Assembly (NCBI RefSeq): GCF_013304825.1
Contig: NZ_JAAWUO010000016.1
Coordinates: 43,925 to 107,924 of the forward strand
Direction: 5' to 3'
Length of the DNA: 64,000 nt
From: Blautia schinkii
Lineage (GTDB): Bacteria > Bacillota > Clostridia > Lachnospirales > Lachnospiraceae
The notes beneath the pieces are model-generated. The model was not told the DNA's origin and did no database searches. It saw only the letters and a program-made list of their open reading frames with translations. Below, one piece after another: positions 1 through 7,513 of the stretch. Position 1 is the first letter of the stretch. Each line of letters begins with the position of its first letter. Position numbers and translations under genes: made by a program.

Positions 1-83
1 ACTCTTACTGTATCTGCAAGTTTATTTACGCCAGCTTCCAGTGCTGCTCTGGCTTCTGCGCCATATTTAATCTCTTTTGCCAT
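1..83 (-). CDS. groEL: Chaperonin GroEL, N-terminal fragment (runs off the window)
   Basis: The minus strand from base 83 reads MAKEIKYGAEARAALEAG and onward, the typical GroEL N-terminus. Only about 27 codons are present; the gene continues past the window edge. It lies 47 bases downstream of groES on the same strand, the usual groES-groEL operon. GroEL is the 60 kDa cytosolic folding chaperonin that works with the GroES lid. An upstream purine-rich ribosome site (AGGAGGTC) precedes the ATG. Confidence 0.95.
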   Translation of the reverse strand, partial: MAKEIKYGAEARAALEAGVNKLADTVR

Positions 84-130
84 GATATAATGACCTCCTG
101 TTTATATTGATATACGATAAGATGTTTATA

Positions 131-415
131 TTATTTAATAACTGCCAGGATATCTTCCTGTTTTACAATGATATAATCAGTTCCGTCCATCTTAACTTCT
201 GTTCCTGCATATTTGGAGTAGATAACTGTATTTCCAACTTCTACTTCCATCTTAACTTCTTTACCGTTTACAATTCCACCAGGGCCAACTGCAATAACTT
301 CTGCCTGCTGTGGTTTCTCCTGTGCCTGTCCTGGAAGTACAATTCCGGAAGCTGTTGTTTCTTCTGCTTCAACCTGTTTTAATACTACTCTGTCACCTAA
401 AGGTACTAACTTCAT
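131..415 (-). CDS. groES: Co-chaperonin GroES
   Basis: A 94-residue protein beginning [13 protein letters not shown] with the family's core pattern: the N-terminal PLGDRV strand, the mobile loop region (about residues 16-34, containing SGIVLP), a VGPG turn and the C-terminal [14 protein letters not shown] strand. Length is normal for the 10 kDa family. It caps GroEL during ATP-driven protein folding. It is the first gene of the groES-groEL operon; a CIRCE operator and a sigma-A type promoter lie directly upstream, so heat-shock control by HrcA is expected, although hrcA itself is not in the window. Confidence 0.97.
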   Translation of the reverse strand: MKLVPLGDRVVLKQVEAEETTASGIVLPGQAQEKPQQAEVIAVGPGGIVNGKEVKMEVEVGNTVIYSKYAGTEVKMDGTDYIIVKQEDILAVIK

Positions 416-452
416 GATCTATGTTCCTCCTTATCAGTTTCGATTTCGCTTG

Positions 453-479
453 CTAGCACTCACTTTCTACGAGTGCTAA
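453..479 (-). promoter_or_regulatory. CIRCE operator (HrcA site)
   Basis: On the minus strand the sequence is TTAGCACTC, nine bases, GAGTGCTAG: the CIRCE consensus with one mismatch at the last base. It sits just downstream of the groES -10 box, the normal place for HrcA repression of groESL. Confidence 0.93.
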
Positions 480-490
480 TCACTATGGCT

Positions 491-519
491 ATATTAGTGA
501 ATTTTCATATTTTTCGCAA
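491..519 (-). promoter_or_regulatory. groES-groEL promoter
   Basis: Minus strand TTGCGA (514-519), a 17-base spacer, TAATAT (491-496). The expected start point falls at the edge of the CIRCE dyad, consistent with HrcA blocking initiation. Confidence 0.75.
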
Positions 520-634
520 CTCTTTTAAGATATGATAATTCTAATATATGCTCTTATTTTCTCATTTATTCTCTTGTTTTCTCATTTTTTCTTAATTTCA
601 GTATTTATTTTAATTTTTTCAGCACATTCGATGT

Positions 635-670
635 AAAAAAAGAGGCTATCCGGATAACGGACAGTCTCTT
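635..670 (-). terminator. Rho-independent terminator after codY
   Basis: Minus strand hairpin of about 13 pairs with one mismatch (AAGAGACTGTCCG pairing with CGGATAGCCTCTT) followed by seven T. It lies 44 bases past the codY stop and separates codY from the groES regulatory region. Confidence 0.88.
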
Positions 671-713
671 TCGTTACGTTCTTTATTATATAGCTCACAA
701 ACCAAGCGTATGC

Positions 714-1499
714 TTATGCTTTCTTATTTCTCTGTGCCTTAATCTCCTCCAGCTCATCGAAAATCACTTCATTAAGAACCTTAATGTAAGTTCCTTTCAT
801 GCCGGAAGAACGGGACTCGATCACGCCTGCACTCTCGAATTTACGCAGTGCATTAACGATTACGGATCTTGTAATACCCACTCTGTCAGCAATCTTGCTG
901 GCAACAAGGATTCCCTCATCTCCATCCAGCTCGTCAAAAATATGGATGATAGCCTCAAGTTCTGAGAAGGACAGTGTACTGAATGCAGACTTCACGATCT
1001 GCTGCTTTCTGTCTTCTTCTGCATTCTCATCATGAACCGCACGCATCATCTCCAGGCCAACAACAGTTGTGCCATATTCACTGACGATGATATCTTCAAT
1101 ATCATAAGGGTGATCATTACGGTACATAAATAATGTTCCCAGTCTCTCACCTGCAATATCTATCGGATTCACGATTCCCTGATAATTTCCGGGTACATGC
1201 TCGAAACCAAGTGTCTGGAGATTGACATTCTCCTTTGTGGAAAGAACGCCGAGAAATCTCTCGTTCAATAACGGATCAATATGTCCTCCGATCTTATCGT
1301 CAATCAGCTCTGTGATCTCATCCACGCCAGGACAAATACTGACTCCCAGAACCTTACCTTTCTTGCTGAGTACCAGGATGTTGGAACTTAAGGTTTCCAT
1401 GAGCACCTGGCAAATGTCGTTAAACACTACCTTGCTTGAACTGCTGTTATGCAGAAGCTTGTTGATTTTTCTAGTTTTATCTAGCAACTGAACGCTCAT
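714..1499 (-). CDS. codY: GTP-sensing global transcriptional repressor CodY
   Basis: A 261-residue protein with the CodY layout: N-terminal GAF-type effector domain (about residues 1-155, beginning MSVQLLDKTRKINKLL) that binds branched-chain amino acids, and a C-terminal winged helix-turn-helix (about 195-245, including ITRSVIVNALRKFESAGVIE, the most conserved stretch of the family). CodY represses or activates nutrient-limitation genes according to GTP and isoleucine/valine/leucine. It lies downstream of topA, as in other Firmicutes, but with its own promoter 50 bases upstream. A strong Shine-Dalgarno (GGAGG) precedes the ATG. A CodY-box-like sequence lies further upstream (1611-1625), suggesting self-regulation. 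Confidence 0.97.
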   Translation of the reverse strand: MSVQLLDKTRKINKLLHNSSSSKVVFNDICQVLMETLSSNILVLSKKGKVLGVSICPGVDEITELIDDKIGGHIDPLLNERFLGVLSTKENVNLQTLGFEHVPGNYQGIVNPIDIAGERLGTLFMYRNDHPYDIEDIIVSEYGTTVVGLEMMRAVHDENAEEDRKQQIVKSAFSTLSFSELEAIIHIFDELDGDEGILVASKIADRVGITRSVIVNALRKFESAGVIESRSSGMKGTYIKVLNEVIFDELEEIKAQRNKKA

Positions 1500-1550
1500 T
1501 TTTTCCTCCTTTCACTTTCGTACCTTGAAAGAAATCGTTTTTCTAGTCTA

Positions 1551-1579
1551 ATATTACACGTTATTCTGGAAATTTACAA
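1551..1579 (-). promoter_or_regulatory. codY promoter
   Basis: Minus strand TTGTAA (1574-1579), 17 bases, TAATAT (1551-1556), about 50 bases before the codY ATG. It shows that codY can be transcribed apart from topA. Confidence 0.7.
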
Positions 1580-1610
1580 GACATTTTTATATTTTTTTCA
1601 TTTTTAACGG

Positions 1611-1625
1611 GCTTTTCTGAAAATT
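1611..1625. promoter_or_regulatory. Putative CodY box upstream of codY
   Basis: GCTTTTCTGAAAATT matches the CodY consensus AATTTTCWGAAAATT at 13 of 15 positions; only the first two differ. It lies between the topA stop and the codY -35 box, centred roughly 75 bases before the predicted start point. The same segment can also form a 7-pair hairpin (GCTTTTC with GAAAAGC), so an RNA role is not excluded. Confidence 0.6.
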
Positions 1626-1646
1626 GGTTGAAAAGCATCTATTCAA

Positions 1647-3719
1647 TCAATCTTCATCTTTTGGCTTTTGTTCTACATATCCGCAGGTTTCCTGGCTGCA
1701 AACCAGCTTATTTCCCTTTTCGAGCATATAATTGCCACATTTCGGACATTTCTTTGCAGAAGGTTTCTGCCAGGACATGAAATCACATTCCGGATTATTC
1801 TCACATCCGTAATATTTTCTGCCTTTTTTCGTTTTTTTCATGACAATTTCGCCACCGCATTTCGGACATGCAACGCCGATTTTCTCATAATATGGTTTCG
1901 TATTACGGCAGTCCGGGAATCCAGGGCATGCAAGGAATCTTCCATGAGGTCCGTATTTGATCACCATGTTGCGTCCGCAGTTATCACAGATCACATCTGT
2001 GACTTCATCCTGGATATCAACTTTTTCCAGTTCTTTCTCTGCCTCATCCACATCGTGTTTCAGATCCGGATAAAAGTTTCGCACAACCGTCTTCCACTGT
2101 ACAGTTCCTGCCTCAACACAATCCAGAAGTCCCTCCATGGTAGCTGTAAAGTTTACATCAACAATACTTGGGAACGCCTGCTTCATAATGTTGTTAACTA
2201 CCTCTCCAAGCTCTGTTACATAAAGATTCTTCTGTTCCTTGGATACATATCTTCTGCTGATGATCGTTGTGATCGTCGGCGCATAGGTGCTCGGGCGTCC
2301 GATTCCCAGCTCCTCCATAGTCTTTACAAGGGAAGCTTCTGTGTAATGTGCCGGCGGCTGTGTAAAATGCTGCTCTGGCTTCAGCTCTTTCAGCTTCAGC
2401 TCCATGCCTTTCTCAAGACTCTGGCTCAACACATTGCCTTTCTTATCGTCTCCCTCTTCTGTGTATACAGACATAAAACCATCAAATGCGACCTTGGATG
2501 CCGCAACTGTAAATGTATACTCATCTGCTCCGATCTTAACGGATGTTGTATCATAGCGAGCCGGTGCCATTCTGCTTGCCGCAAAACGTCTCCAGATAAG
2601 CTGATACAACCTGAACTGATCTCTTGTCAGGGATTCCTTCACAAGAACCGGAGTTCTGGCAATATCAGTAGGACGGATTGCCTCGTGTGCATCCTGGATT
2701 TTCTGACCATTCTTAACTGCTTTCTCTATCTTGGAAACATAATCCTTACCATACTGTTCGGAAATATAATTTCTTGCTGCTGCATCTGCTTCCTCGGAAA
2801 TACGGGTGGAATCTGTACGAAGGTAAGAGATAAGACCGACCGTACCGCTGCCTTTAACATCAACACCCTCATACAACTGCTGTGCAAGACGCATTGTTTT
2901 CTGTGTGGAAAAATTCAGTGTCTTGGCTGCTTCCTGCTGCAAAGTACTGGTTGTAAAAGGAAGCGGGGCATTCTTGATACGCTCGCCCTTTTTTACCTCT
3001 GTGATCTCGTATCTGCAATTTTCCAGTTTCTTCAGGATCTCTTCCATTTCCTGACGGTTTTTGATAAGAAGCTTTTTATCTGTTCCGTAGAACCTGGCTG
3101 TCAGAGGCTTCTTCTCGCCCTTAACCTGGAACTCGCCTTCCAGACTCCAGTACTCCTCCGGAATAAACGCATTGATCTCATCTTCCCTGTCGCAGATAAT
3201 TCGAAGCGCTACAGACTGTACACGGCCTGCGCTTAATCCTCTCTTTACCTTCGCCCAGAGAAGCGGACTGATGGTATAACCTACCATACGGTCCAGCATA
3301 CGTCTGGCCTGCTGTGCATCCACAAGATTCATGTCAAGCTCTCTGGCCTGCTTGATGGAAGCCTTGACTGCTGTTTTTGTTACTTCATTAAATGTGATTC
3401 GATGCATCTTTGCAGGATCTGTTTTCAGTGCCTGCATCAGGTGCCAGGAGATTGCTTCTCCCTCACGGTCGGGGTCAGTTGCAAGATAAATCTTATCTGC
3501 TTTCTTTGCTTCTTTACGAAGTTTCGCAAGAAGTTCTCCCTTACCTCTTATTGTAATATACTTGGGTTCAAAATCATTCTCTACGTCAATACCAAACTGG
3601 CTTTTCGGAAAATCCCTCACGTGACCGTTTGATGCTTCGACTGTATAATTCGCCCCCAAAAATTTTTTTACAGTTTTCATTTTAGCAGGTGACTCTACTA
3701 TCACCAGATTCTTGGCCAT
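1647..3719 (-). CDS. topA: DNA topoisomerase I (type IA)
   Basis: A 690-residue protein. The N-terminal Toprim domain starts MAKNLVIVESPAKMKTVKKF and carries the DPDREGEAI metal-binding motif near residue 83. The catalytic tyrosine lies in the SYLRTDSTRIS motif near residue 300. At the C-terminus there are three zinc-ribbon units with paired CxxC motifs (CDNCGRN, CPKCGGE, CPKCGNY), as usual for bacterial TopA. It relaxes negative supercoils. The ribosome site GGAGAGG fits the ATG. It follows dprA by 89 bases in the comM-dprA-topA order common in Firmicutes. Confidence 0.97.
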   Translation of the reverse strand: MAKNLVIVESPAKMKTVKKFLGANYTVEASNGHVRDFPKSQFGIDVENDFEPKYITIRGKGELLAKLRKEAKKADKIYLATDPDREGEAISWHLMQALKTDPAKMHRITFNEVTKTAVKASIKQARELDMNLVDAQQARRMLDRMVGYTISPLLWAKVKRGLSAGRVQSVALRIICDREDEINAFIPEEYWSLEGEFQVKGEKKPLTARFYGTDKKLLIKNRQEMEEILKKLENCRYEITEVKKGERIKNAPLPFTTSTLQQEAAKTLNFSTQKTMRLAQQLYEGVDVKGSGTVGLISYLRTDSTRISEEADAAARNYISEQYGKDYVSKIEKAVKNGQKIQDAHEAIRPTDIARTPVLVKESLTRDQFRLYQLIWRRFAASRMAPARYDTTSVKIGADEYTFTVAASKVAFDGFMSVYTEEGDDKKGNVLSQSLEKGMELKLKELKPEQHFTQPPAHYTEASLVKTMEELGIGRPSTYAPTITTIISRRYVSKEQKNLYVTELGEVVNNIMKQAFPSIVDVNFTATMEGLLDCVEAGTVQWKTVVRNFYPDLKHDVDEAEKELEKVDIQDEVTDVICDNCGRNMVIKYGPHGRFLACPGFPDCRNTKPYYEKIGVACPKCGGEIVMKKTKKGRKYYGCENNPECDFMSWQKPSAKKCPKCGNYMLEKGNKLVCSQETCGYVEQKPKDED

Positions 3720-3808
3720 TTTACCTCTCCTAATCTCATTCTGCCCCCTGTCCTGTGCTGCAGTGATTTTTCAAAATGCTGTAAGCAGAATGCAGAACAG
3801 ATCGGCTG

Positions 3809-4696
3809 TTATTCAAGTCTGATATAATGCTGTGTTCCGGTTTCCCTGACAAGTCCCATCAGCGTGAGCTGTGCCAGAATCCCGGCTGTTTTTCCCGGCG
3901 AAAAGCCGGTTTCTGTGATAATCTGATCCAGATTTTTGGGTCGTAAATCGAGACAACTATACACCAAATCCAAATCTGTTGCAAGTCCTAACTTGGTTTT
4001 TCCTTTTAAAATTGTCTTTTTTTTCACAGACAGACCCCATTCATCCAGAAGCACTTCCGGGGAATATGCAATGCCTGCTCCATCGTAGATCAGCTTGTGG
4101 CAGCCTCGGCTCAGCGCATCATTTACTGCACCCGGAACTGCATATACAGTCTTTCCCTGTTCCAGTGCACAGGCAGCTGTGATAAGAGAACCGCTTTTTT
4201 CCTTTGCTTCCACAACAACCACTACATCTGCCAGTCCACTGATGATCCGGTTCCTTGCCGGAAAATGATAGGCCCTACCCGGTGTCCCCGGAAGGTATTC
4301 ACTGATGATTCCACCATTCTTCTCCGGAATCCGCCTGTAAATACTGCGGCTGGAAGAAGGATAGCAGATATCCACTCCGTTTCCCAGCACTGCAAAAGTA
4401 GGTGTCCCGCCTTCCAATGCACCTTTATGTCCTTCTGCATCGATCCCTGCTGCCATGCCGCTGATTACCTGCACACCGTTCTCGCTTAAAAACCTTCCAT
4501 AATTAAATGCCTGGATCCTGCCGTAGGGACTGCACATTCTGGCACCTACAATAGCTGCTGTAGGTCTGTTATCATCAGGAAGTCTTCCAATATAATATAA
4601 CATATCCGGCATGCCACTTAGAGAACGCAGCCTTTCCGGATAAATGGTACTGCTTTTTTCCACAGAATTGATGGCTGTTTTCGGTTTTTCTTCCAT
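3809..4696 (-). CDS. dprA: DNA-processing protein DprA (short form)
   Basis: A 295-residue protein with the DprA/Smf Rossmann-like core: AIVGARMCSPYGR, SGMAAGIDAEGHKGAL, the AVLGNGVDICYP loop, and FPARNRIISGLADVVVVVEAKEKSGSLITA. A C-terminal winged-helix segment (about 235-295) is present. It lacks the N-terminal SAM-like domain of many DprA proteins (about 70 residues), but the start is supported by a strong AAAGGAGG site. DprA loads RecA on incoming single-stranded DNA during transformation. It is 26 bases downstream of comM and probably co-transcribed. Whether the host is naturally competent cannot be judged here. Confidence 0.93.
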   Translation of the reverse strand: MEEKPKTAINSVEKSSTIYPERLRSLSGMPDMLYYIGRLPDDNRPTAAIVGARMCSPYGRIQAFNYGRFLSENGVQVISGMAAGIDAEGHKGALEGGTPTFAVLGNGVDICYPSSSRSIYRRIPEKNGGIISEYLPGTPGRAYHFPARNRIISGLADVVVVVEAKEKSGSLITAACALEQGKTVYAVPGAVNDALSRGCHKLIYDGAGIAYSPEVLLDEWGLSVKKKTILKGKTKLGLATDLDLVYSCLDLRPKNLDQIITETGFSPGKTAGILAQLTLMGLVRETGTQHYIRLE

Positions 4697-4722
4697 TATA
4701 AGGTACCTCCTTTTCCTGTATT

Positions 4723-6252
4723 TTATGACCAGTATTTTTTATCATAGACACGGTACGTCAATGCTTCGCAGATATGGTCCTGCCGGATCTTTTCAGAATT
4801 TTCCATATCTGCAGCTGTCCGTGCAACTTTCAGGATCTTATGGTAAGCCCTGGTACTGAACTGAAACTGTGTATATGCCTGCTCCAGAAGTGTTTCTGCC
4901 TCACTTGTCATAACACAATATTTCTCCACACTTCTCCCATCCAGTTCCCCGTTGAAGGAAAACTCTTCGTTCTTATAACGTTCACGTTGGATTTCCTGGG
5001 TTCTTTCCACTCTCCGGCGTATGGACATGGAACTTTCCCCTCTCTTTTTCTTCTTCATCTCCGTAAAACGGATGGCCGGAACTTCGGTACAGATGTCAAT
5101 CCTTTCCAGCAGAGGCTGGCTGATTTTTCCAAGATAATGGGTTATCTCACCATGACTACATCTGCACCGGTTCATATCCGGATAAAAGCCACAGGGACAG
5201 GGGTTCATGGCTGCTGCCAGCATAAAGCTGGCCGGAAATGTGTACGTTCCCGCAGCTCTTGACAAATGGATTTCCTTATCTTCCAGAGGCTGCCTCAAAA
5301 TCTCCAGGCTCTTCCTGGAAAATTCAGGCATCTCATCCAGAAAAAGCACTCCCCGGTGTGCAAGAGTAATCTCGCCCGGACCGGGAATCCGTCCGCCTCC
5401 TGCCAGGGCCTGGGCAGAACTGGTATGATGCGGACTTCGAAACGGCCGTTTTCGGATCAGAGGATCTTTCTCTGTGAGCAGTCCTGCCACACTGTATACT
5501 TTCGTAATTTCCAGGCTCTCCTCAAAAGTCAGCCGGGGCATAATGGTTGGCAATCTTCTGGCCAGCATCGTCTTTCCGGAACCCGGCGGTCCGATAAACA
5601 ATATATTATGAAAACCGCTGACTGCTATCTCGGCAGCCCGTCTGGCCCCTTCCTGTCCGCACACATCTGCAAAATCTGCTCCACCTTCCTCCATTCTTTC
5701 TTCTGTTTCCGGTTCCCGCCTGCTTTCATTCTCATATTTCTCCGGAGCCTGCAGACAGCGTATCATATCTTTCAGCGTTCTCACCCCAAATACCCGCATA
5801 TCCCGGATCAGTTTTCCCTCCTGAATATTCTCCTGTGGAATAATGCAAAAGCGAAGCCCCAGTTCTCTGGCACGGATCACCCTGGGCAGGATACCTGAAA
5901 CACCGTGGATTTCCCCATTAAGACTGATTTCCCCCACTACCATGACCTGCTCCAGAAGCTTTGGTTCCAGGATCTCTGCTGCTGCCAGAACTGCTGCAGC
6001 TACAGGAAGATCAAACCCGGCCCCTTCTTTCTTCATATCTGCAGGGGCAAAATTAACAGTTACTCTCTTAGGCGGCAGACTGAGCCTGTTGTTCTTAAAT
6101 GCAGTGCGCACACGTTCCTGTGCTTCCCGCACCTGTGCTGACGGAAATCCTACCATAGTAAAGGAAGGCAGACCATCACTGACATCTGCCTCAACCTGGA
6201 TCTCCCGCACCTCCATGCCAAAAATCGCCGCTGATAAAACACTTGCAAACAA
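4723..6252 (-). CDS. comM: ComM/YifB-family Mg-chelatase-like AAA+ protein, TTG start
   Basis: A 509-residue protein with three parts: N-terminal ChlI-like domain (1-120; begins MFASVLSAAIFGMEV, matching the family's start), AAA+ ATPase with Walker A GPPGSGKT (221-228) and Walker B GVLFLDE (301-307), and a C-terminal Mg-chelatase domain (about 410-505). In other bacteria ComM is a hexameric helicase that promotes branch migration during transformation. No ATG is available at the conserved start: codon 1 is TTG, five bases after an AAAGGA site, so weak initiation is likely. First gene of the comM-dprA-topA run, with a good promoter upstream. Confidence 0.92.
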   Translation of the reverse strand: MFASVLSAAIFGMEVREIQVEADVSDGLPSFTMVGFPSAQVREAQERVRTAFKNNRLSLPPKRVTVNFAPADMKKEGAGFDLPVAAAVLAAAEILEPKLLEQVMVVGEISLNGEIHGVSGILPRVIRARELGLRFCIIPQENIQEGKLIRDMRVFGVRTLKDMIRCLQAPEKYENESRREPETEERMEEGGADFADVCGQEGARRAAEIAVSGFHNILFIGPPGSGKTMLARRLPTIMPRLTFEESLEITKVYSVAGLLTEKDPLIRKRPFRSPHHTSSAQALAGGGRIPGPGEITLAHRGVLFLDEMPEFSRKSLEILRQPLEDKEIHLSRAAGTYTFPASFMLAAAMNPCPCGFYPDMNRCRCSHGEITHYLGKISQPLLERIDICTEVPAIRFTEMKKKKRGESSMSIRRRVERTQEIQRERYKNEEFSFNGELDGRSVEKYCVMTSEAETLLEQAYTQFQFSTRAYHKILKVARTAADMENSEKIRQDHICEALTYRVYDKKYWS

Positions 6253-6366
6253 ACGAATCCTTTCTGCGATAAATTTCGTTCCCGATCGACAAAATCCTCG
6301 TCTTTTTAATAGTTAAAGGGAAAAATTCAGATAGACATTTTCTGAATTAAAGAAGATAATAAATTT

Positions 6367-6395
6367 AGTATAGTCCATTTTGCTCTCTTTTGCAA
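6367..6395 (-). promoter_or_regulatory. comM operon promoter
   Basis: Minus strand TTGCAA (6390-6395), 17 bases, TATACT (6367-6372). It is divergent from the XRE regulator at 6448. Confidence 0.72.
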
Positions 6396-6403
6396 GAGTG
6401 CAA
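6390..6403. promoter_or_regulatory. Dyad between comM and the XRE regulator
   Basis: TTGCA-AGAG-TGCAA, a perfect 5-base inverted repeat covering the comM -35 box and lying about 13 bases before a plus-strand -10 box (TATACT, 6416-6421) for the XRE gene. It is a candidate operator for the XRE protein. Confidence 0.4.
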
Positions 6404-6447
6404 TTCGTTCTGTTTTATACTTTCTATAGAAAGAAGAGGTGAGCACA

Positions 6448-6663
6448 ATGAAATTTCAGCGTATCCAGGATTTACGTACAGACGCAGATCTGTCACAGAG
6501 AGAATTAAGTGAGATTCTTCATATCAGTCAGCGTTCTTATTCCCATTATGAAACGGGATCTCGTAGTATTCCAATTGAAATGCTTATCCGGCTGGCAAAT
6601 TATTATGACACCAGCATTGACTATCTCGTTGGTCGCACAGACCGAAAAAAAATGGTCAAATAA
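6448..6663 (+). CDS. Small XRE-family helix-turn-helix regulator
   Basis: A 71-residue protein (MKFQRIQDLRTDADLSQREL) made almost wholly of one Cro/C1-type helix-turn-helix: LSQRELSEILHISQRSYSHYE followed by the IPIEMLIRLANYYDTSIDYLVGRT tail typical of the HTH_3 family. The ATG at 6448 is preferred over an in-frame GTG at 6439 because the purine-rich AGAAGAGGTG is then six bases upstream. It probably represses itself and perhaps comM through the dyad upstream. Function beyond DNA binding is unknown. Confidence 0.85.
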   Translation: MKFQRIQDLRTDADLSQRELSEILHISQRSYSHYETGSRSIPIEMLIRLANYYDTSIDYLVGRTDRKKMVK

Positions 6664-6742
6664 AGAAATCCCCGGACTTAGGAACAGTTCCGGGAATTCC
6701 TGTATCAGGATTCCCGCACTTCCGCAGATCCGGGGATTCTTT
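6662..6742. terminator. Long fold-back terminator between convergent genes
   Basis: The outer stem pairs AAAGAAATCCCCGGA with TCCGGGGATTCTTT. An inner stem pairs CGGGAATTCCTG with CAGGATTCCCG, with one bulge. It lies between the XRE gene (plus) and the gene ending at 6758 (minus), so it probably ends transcription from both sides. Confidence 0.75.
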
Positions 6743-6757
6743 ATTTCGTGTTATTTA

Positions 6758-7453
6758 TTATTCCGCATAATATGTTTCTTCCTCACCGTAGGGAATTCCA
6801 TATACATTATCGCTGCTCTCATCATAGGAAGATTCCTGCTCTGCTGCCGGTGTACTTTCCATCGGTTCTTCCCTTGTCATAATAGACTCTGTTTTCGGAT
6901 AAGTCTTAGAACCATCCGCTCTCTTATAAGTCTTGACCTTCACATAAAGCTTTCCGCTTTTATCAAAAACAAATTCTCCTTTGGCCTTGTTTCCCTCGGA
7001 ATCTTTCAGATAAAACTGTGTAGCATTTCCCGCCACCTCTGCAGTTACATCTGCCTCCGCAAAAAGAGAACTGTTCTTCCCATTAACTCTTTTATAAGTG
7101 AAAGAAACCGAATCCAGACTGATCTCATAAATATTGATCGTTGTCAGGCCGTCTGTACTGTACCAGGTTCCCCGATAACTCTCCGGATCAAATGACGGAA
7201 GAATGGTGGGAATCGGAGTCACAGAAGGAGTCGGCGTCGCTGTCGGTATCGGTGTCGCTGTAGCCATCGGCGTTGCCGTTACCTCCGGAATACTCTCCAG
7301 TGCAGCAATCGCCGCCTGTTTTCGCTGTTCTTTTGCAACTTTATTTCTGTGGGAAACCAGCAGCATCCCTCCAAGTCCTGCCAGAATAAACAAAATGATC
7401 AACAGGATCAGAGCCGTTTTCAGACGCTGTTTTTTTCTTTTGTTTTTACTCAT
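6758..7453 (-). CDS. Hypothetical membrane-anchored protein with Pro/Thr linker
   Basis: About 231 residues from the ATG at 7453, chosen because GAGGTG lies six bases upstream. Visible parts: a basic cytoplasmic N-terminus (MSKNKRKKQR), one hydrophobic segment (about residues 13-32, ALILLIILFILAGLGGMLLV), a coiled polar stretch, a repetitive Thr/Pro linker of about 30 residues built from ATPxPT-type units, and a beta-rich extracytoplasmic domain (SYRGTWYSTDGLTTINIYEI and onward). The acidic tail is rich in Glu, Ser and Tyr. I do not recognise the outer domain. It is likely cell-surface exposed. It follows fbp by 60 bases in the divergent arrangement with XRE's terminator. Confidence 0.75.
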   Translation of the reverse strand: MSKNKRKKQRLKTALILLIILFILAGLGGMLLVSHRNKVAKEQRKQAAIAALESIPEVTATPMATATPIPTATPTPSVTPIPTILPSFDPESYRGTWYSTDGLTTINIYEISLDSVSFTYKRVNGKNSSLFAEADVTAEVAGNATQFYLKDSEGNKAKGEFVFDKSGKLYVKVKTYKRADGSKTYPKTESIMTREEPMESTPAAEQESSYDESSDNVYGIPYGEEETYYAE

Positions 7454-7513
7454 CTGCATCACCTCTGTTTACTATAGCATATTAAGAAACTTCTCTGTAT
7501 TTCTCTCTTTTTC

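Noticed and set aside
1668..3236. Long open frame on the plus strand (522 codons)
   Set aside because: It is fully antisense to topA, has no ribosome site and has a Cys/Phe/Leu-rich composition typical of an antisense frame.
6337..6351. CodY-box-like CATTTTCTGAATTAA upstream of comM
   Set aside because: Only 10 of 15 positions match and the right half is not conserved.
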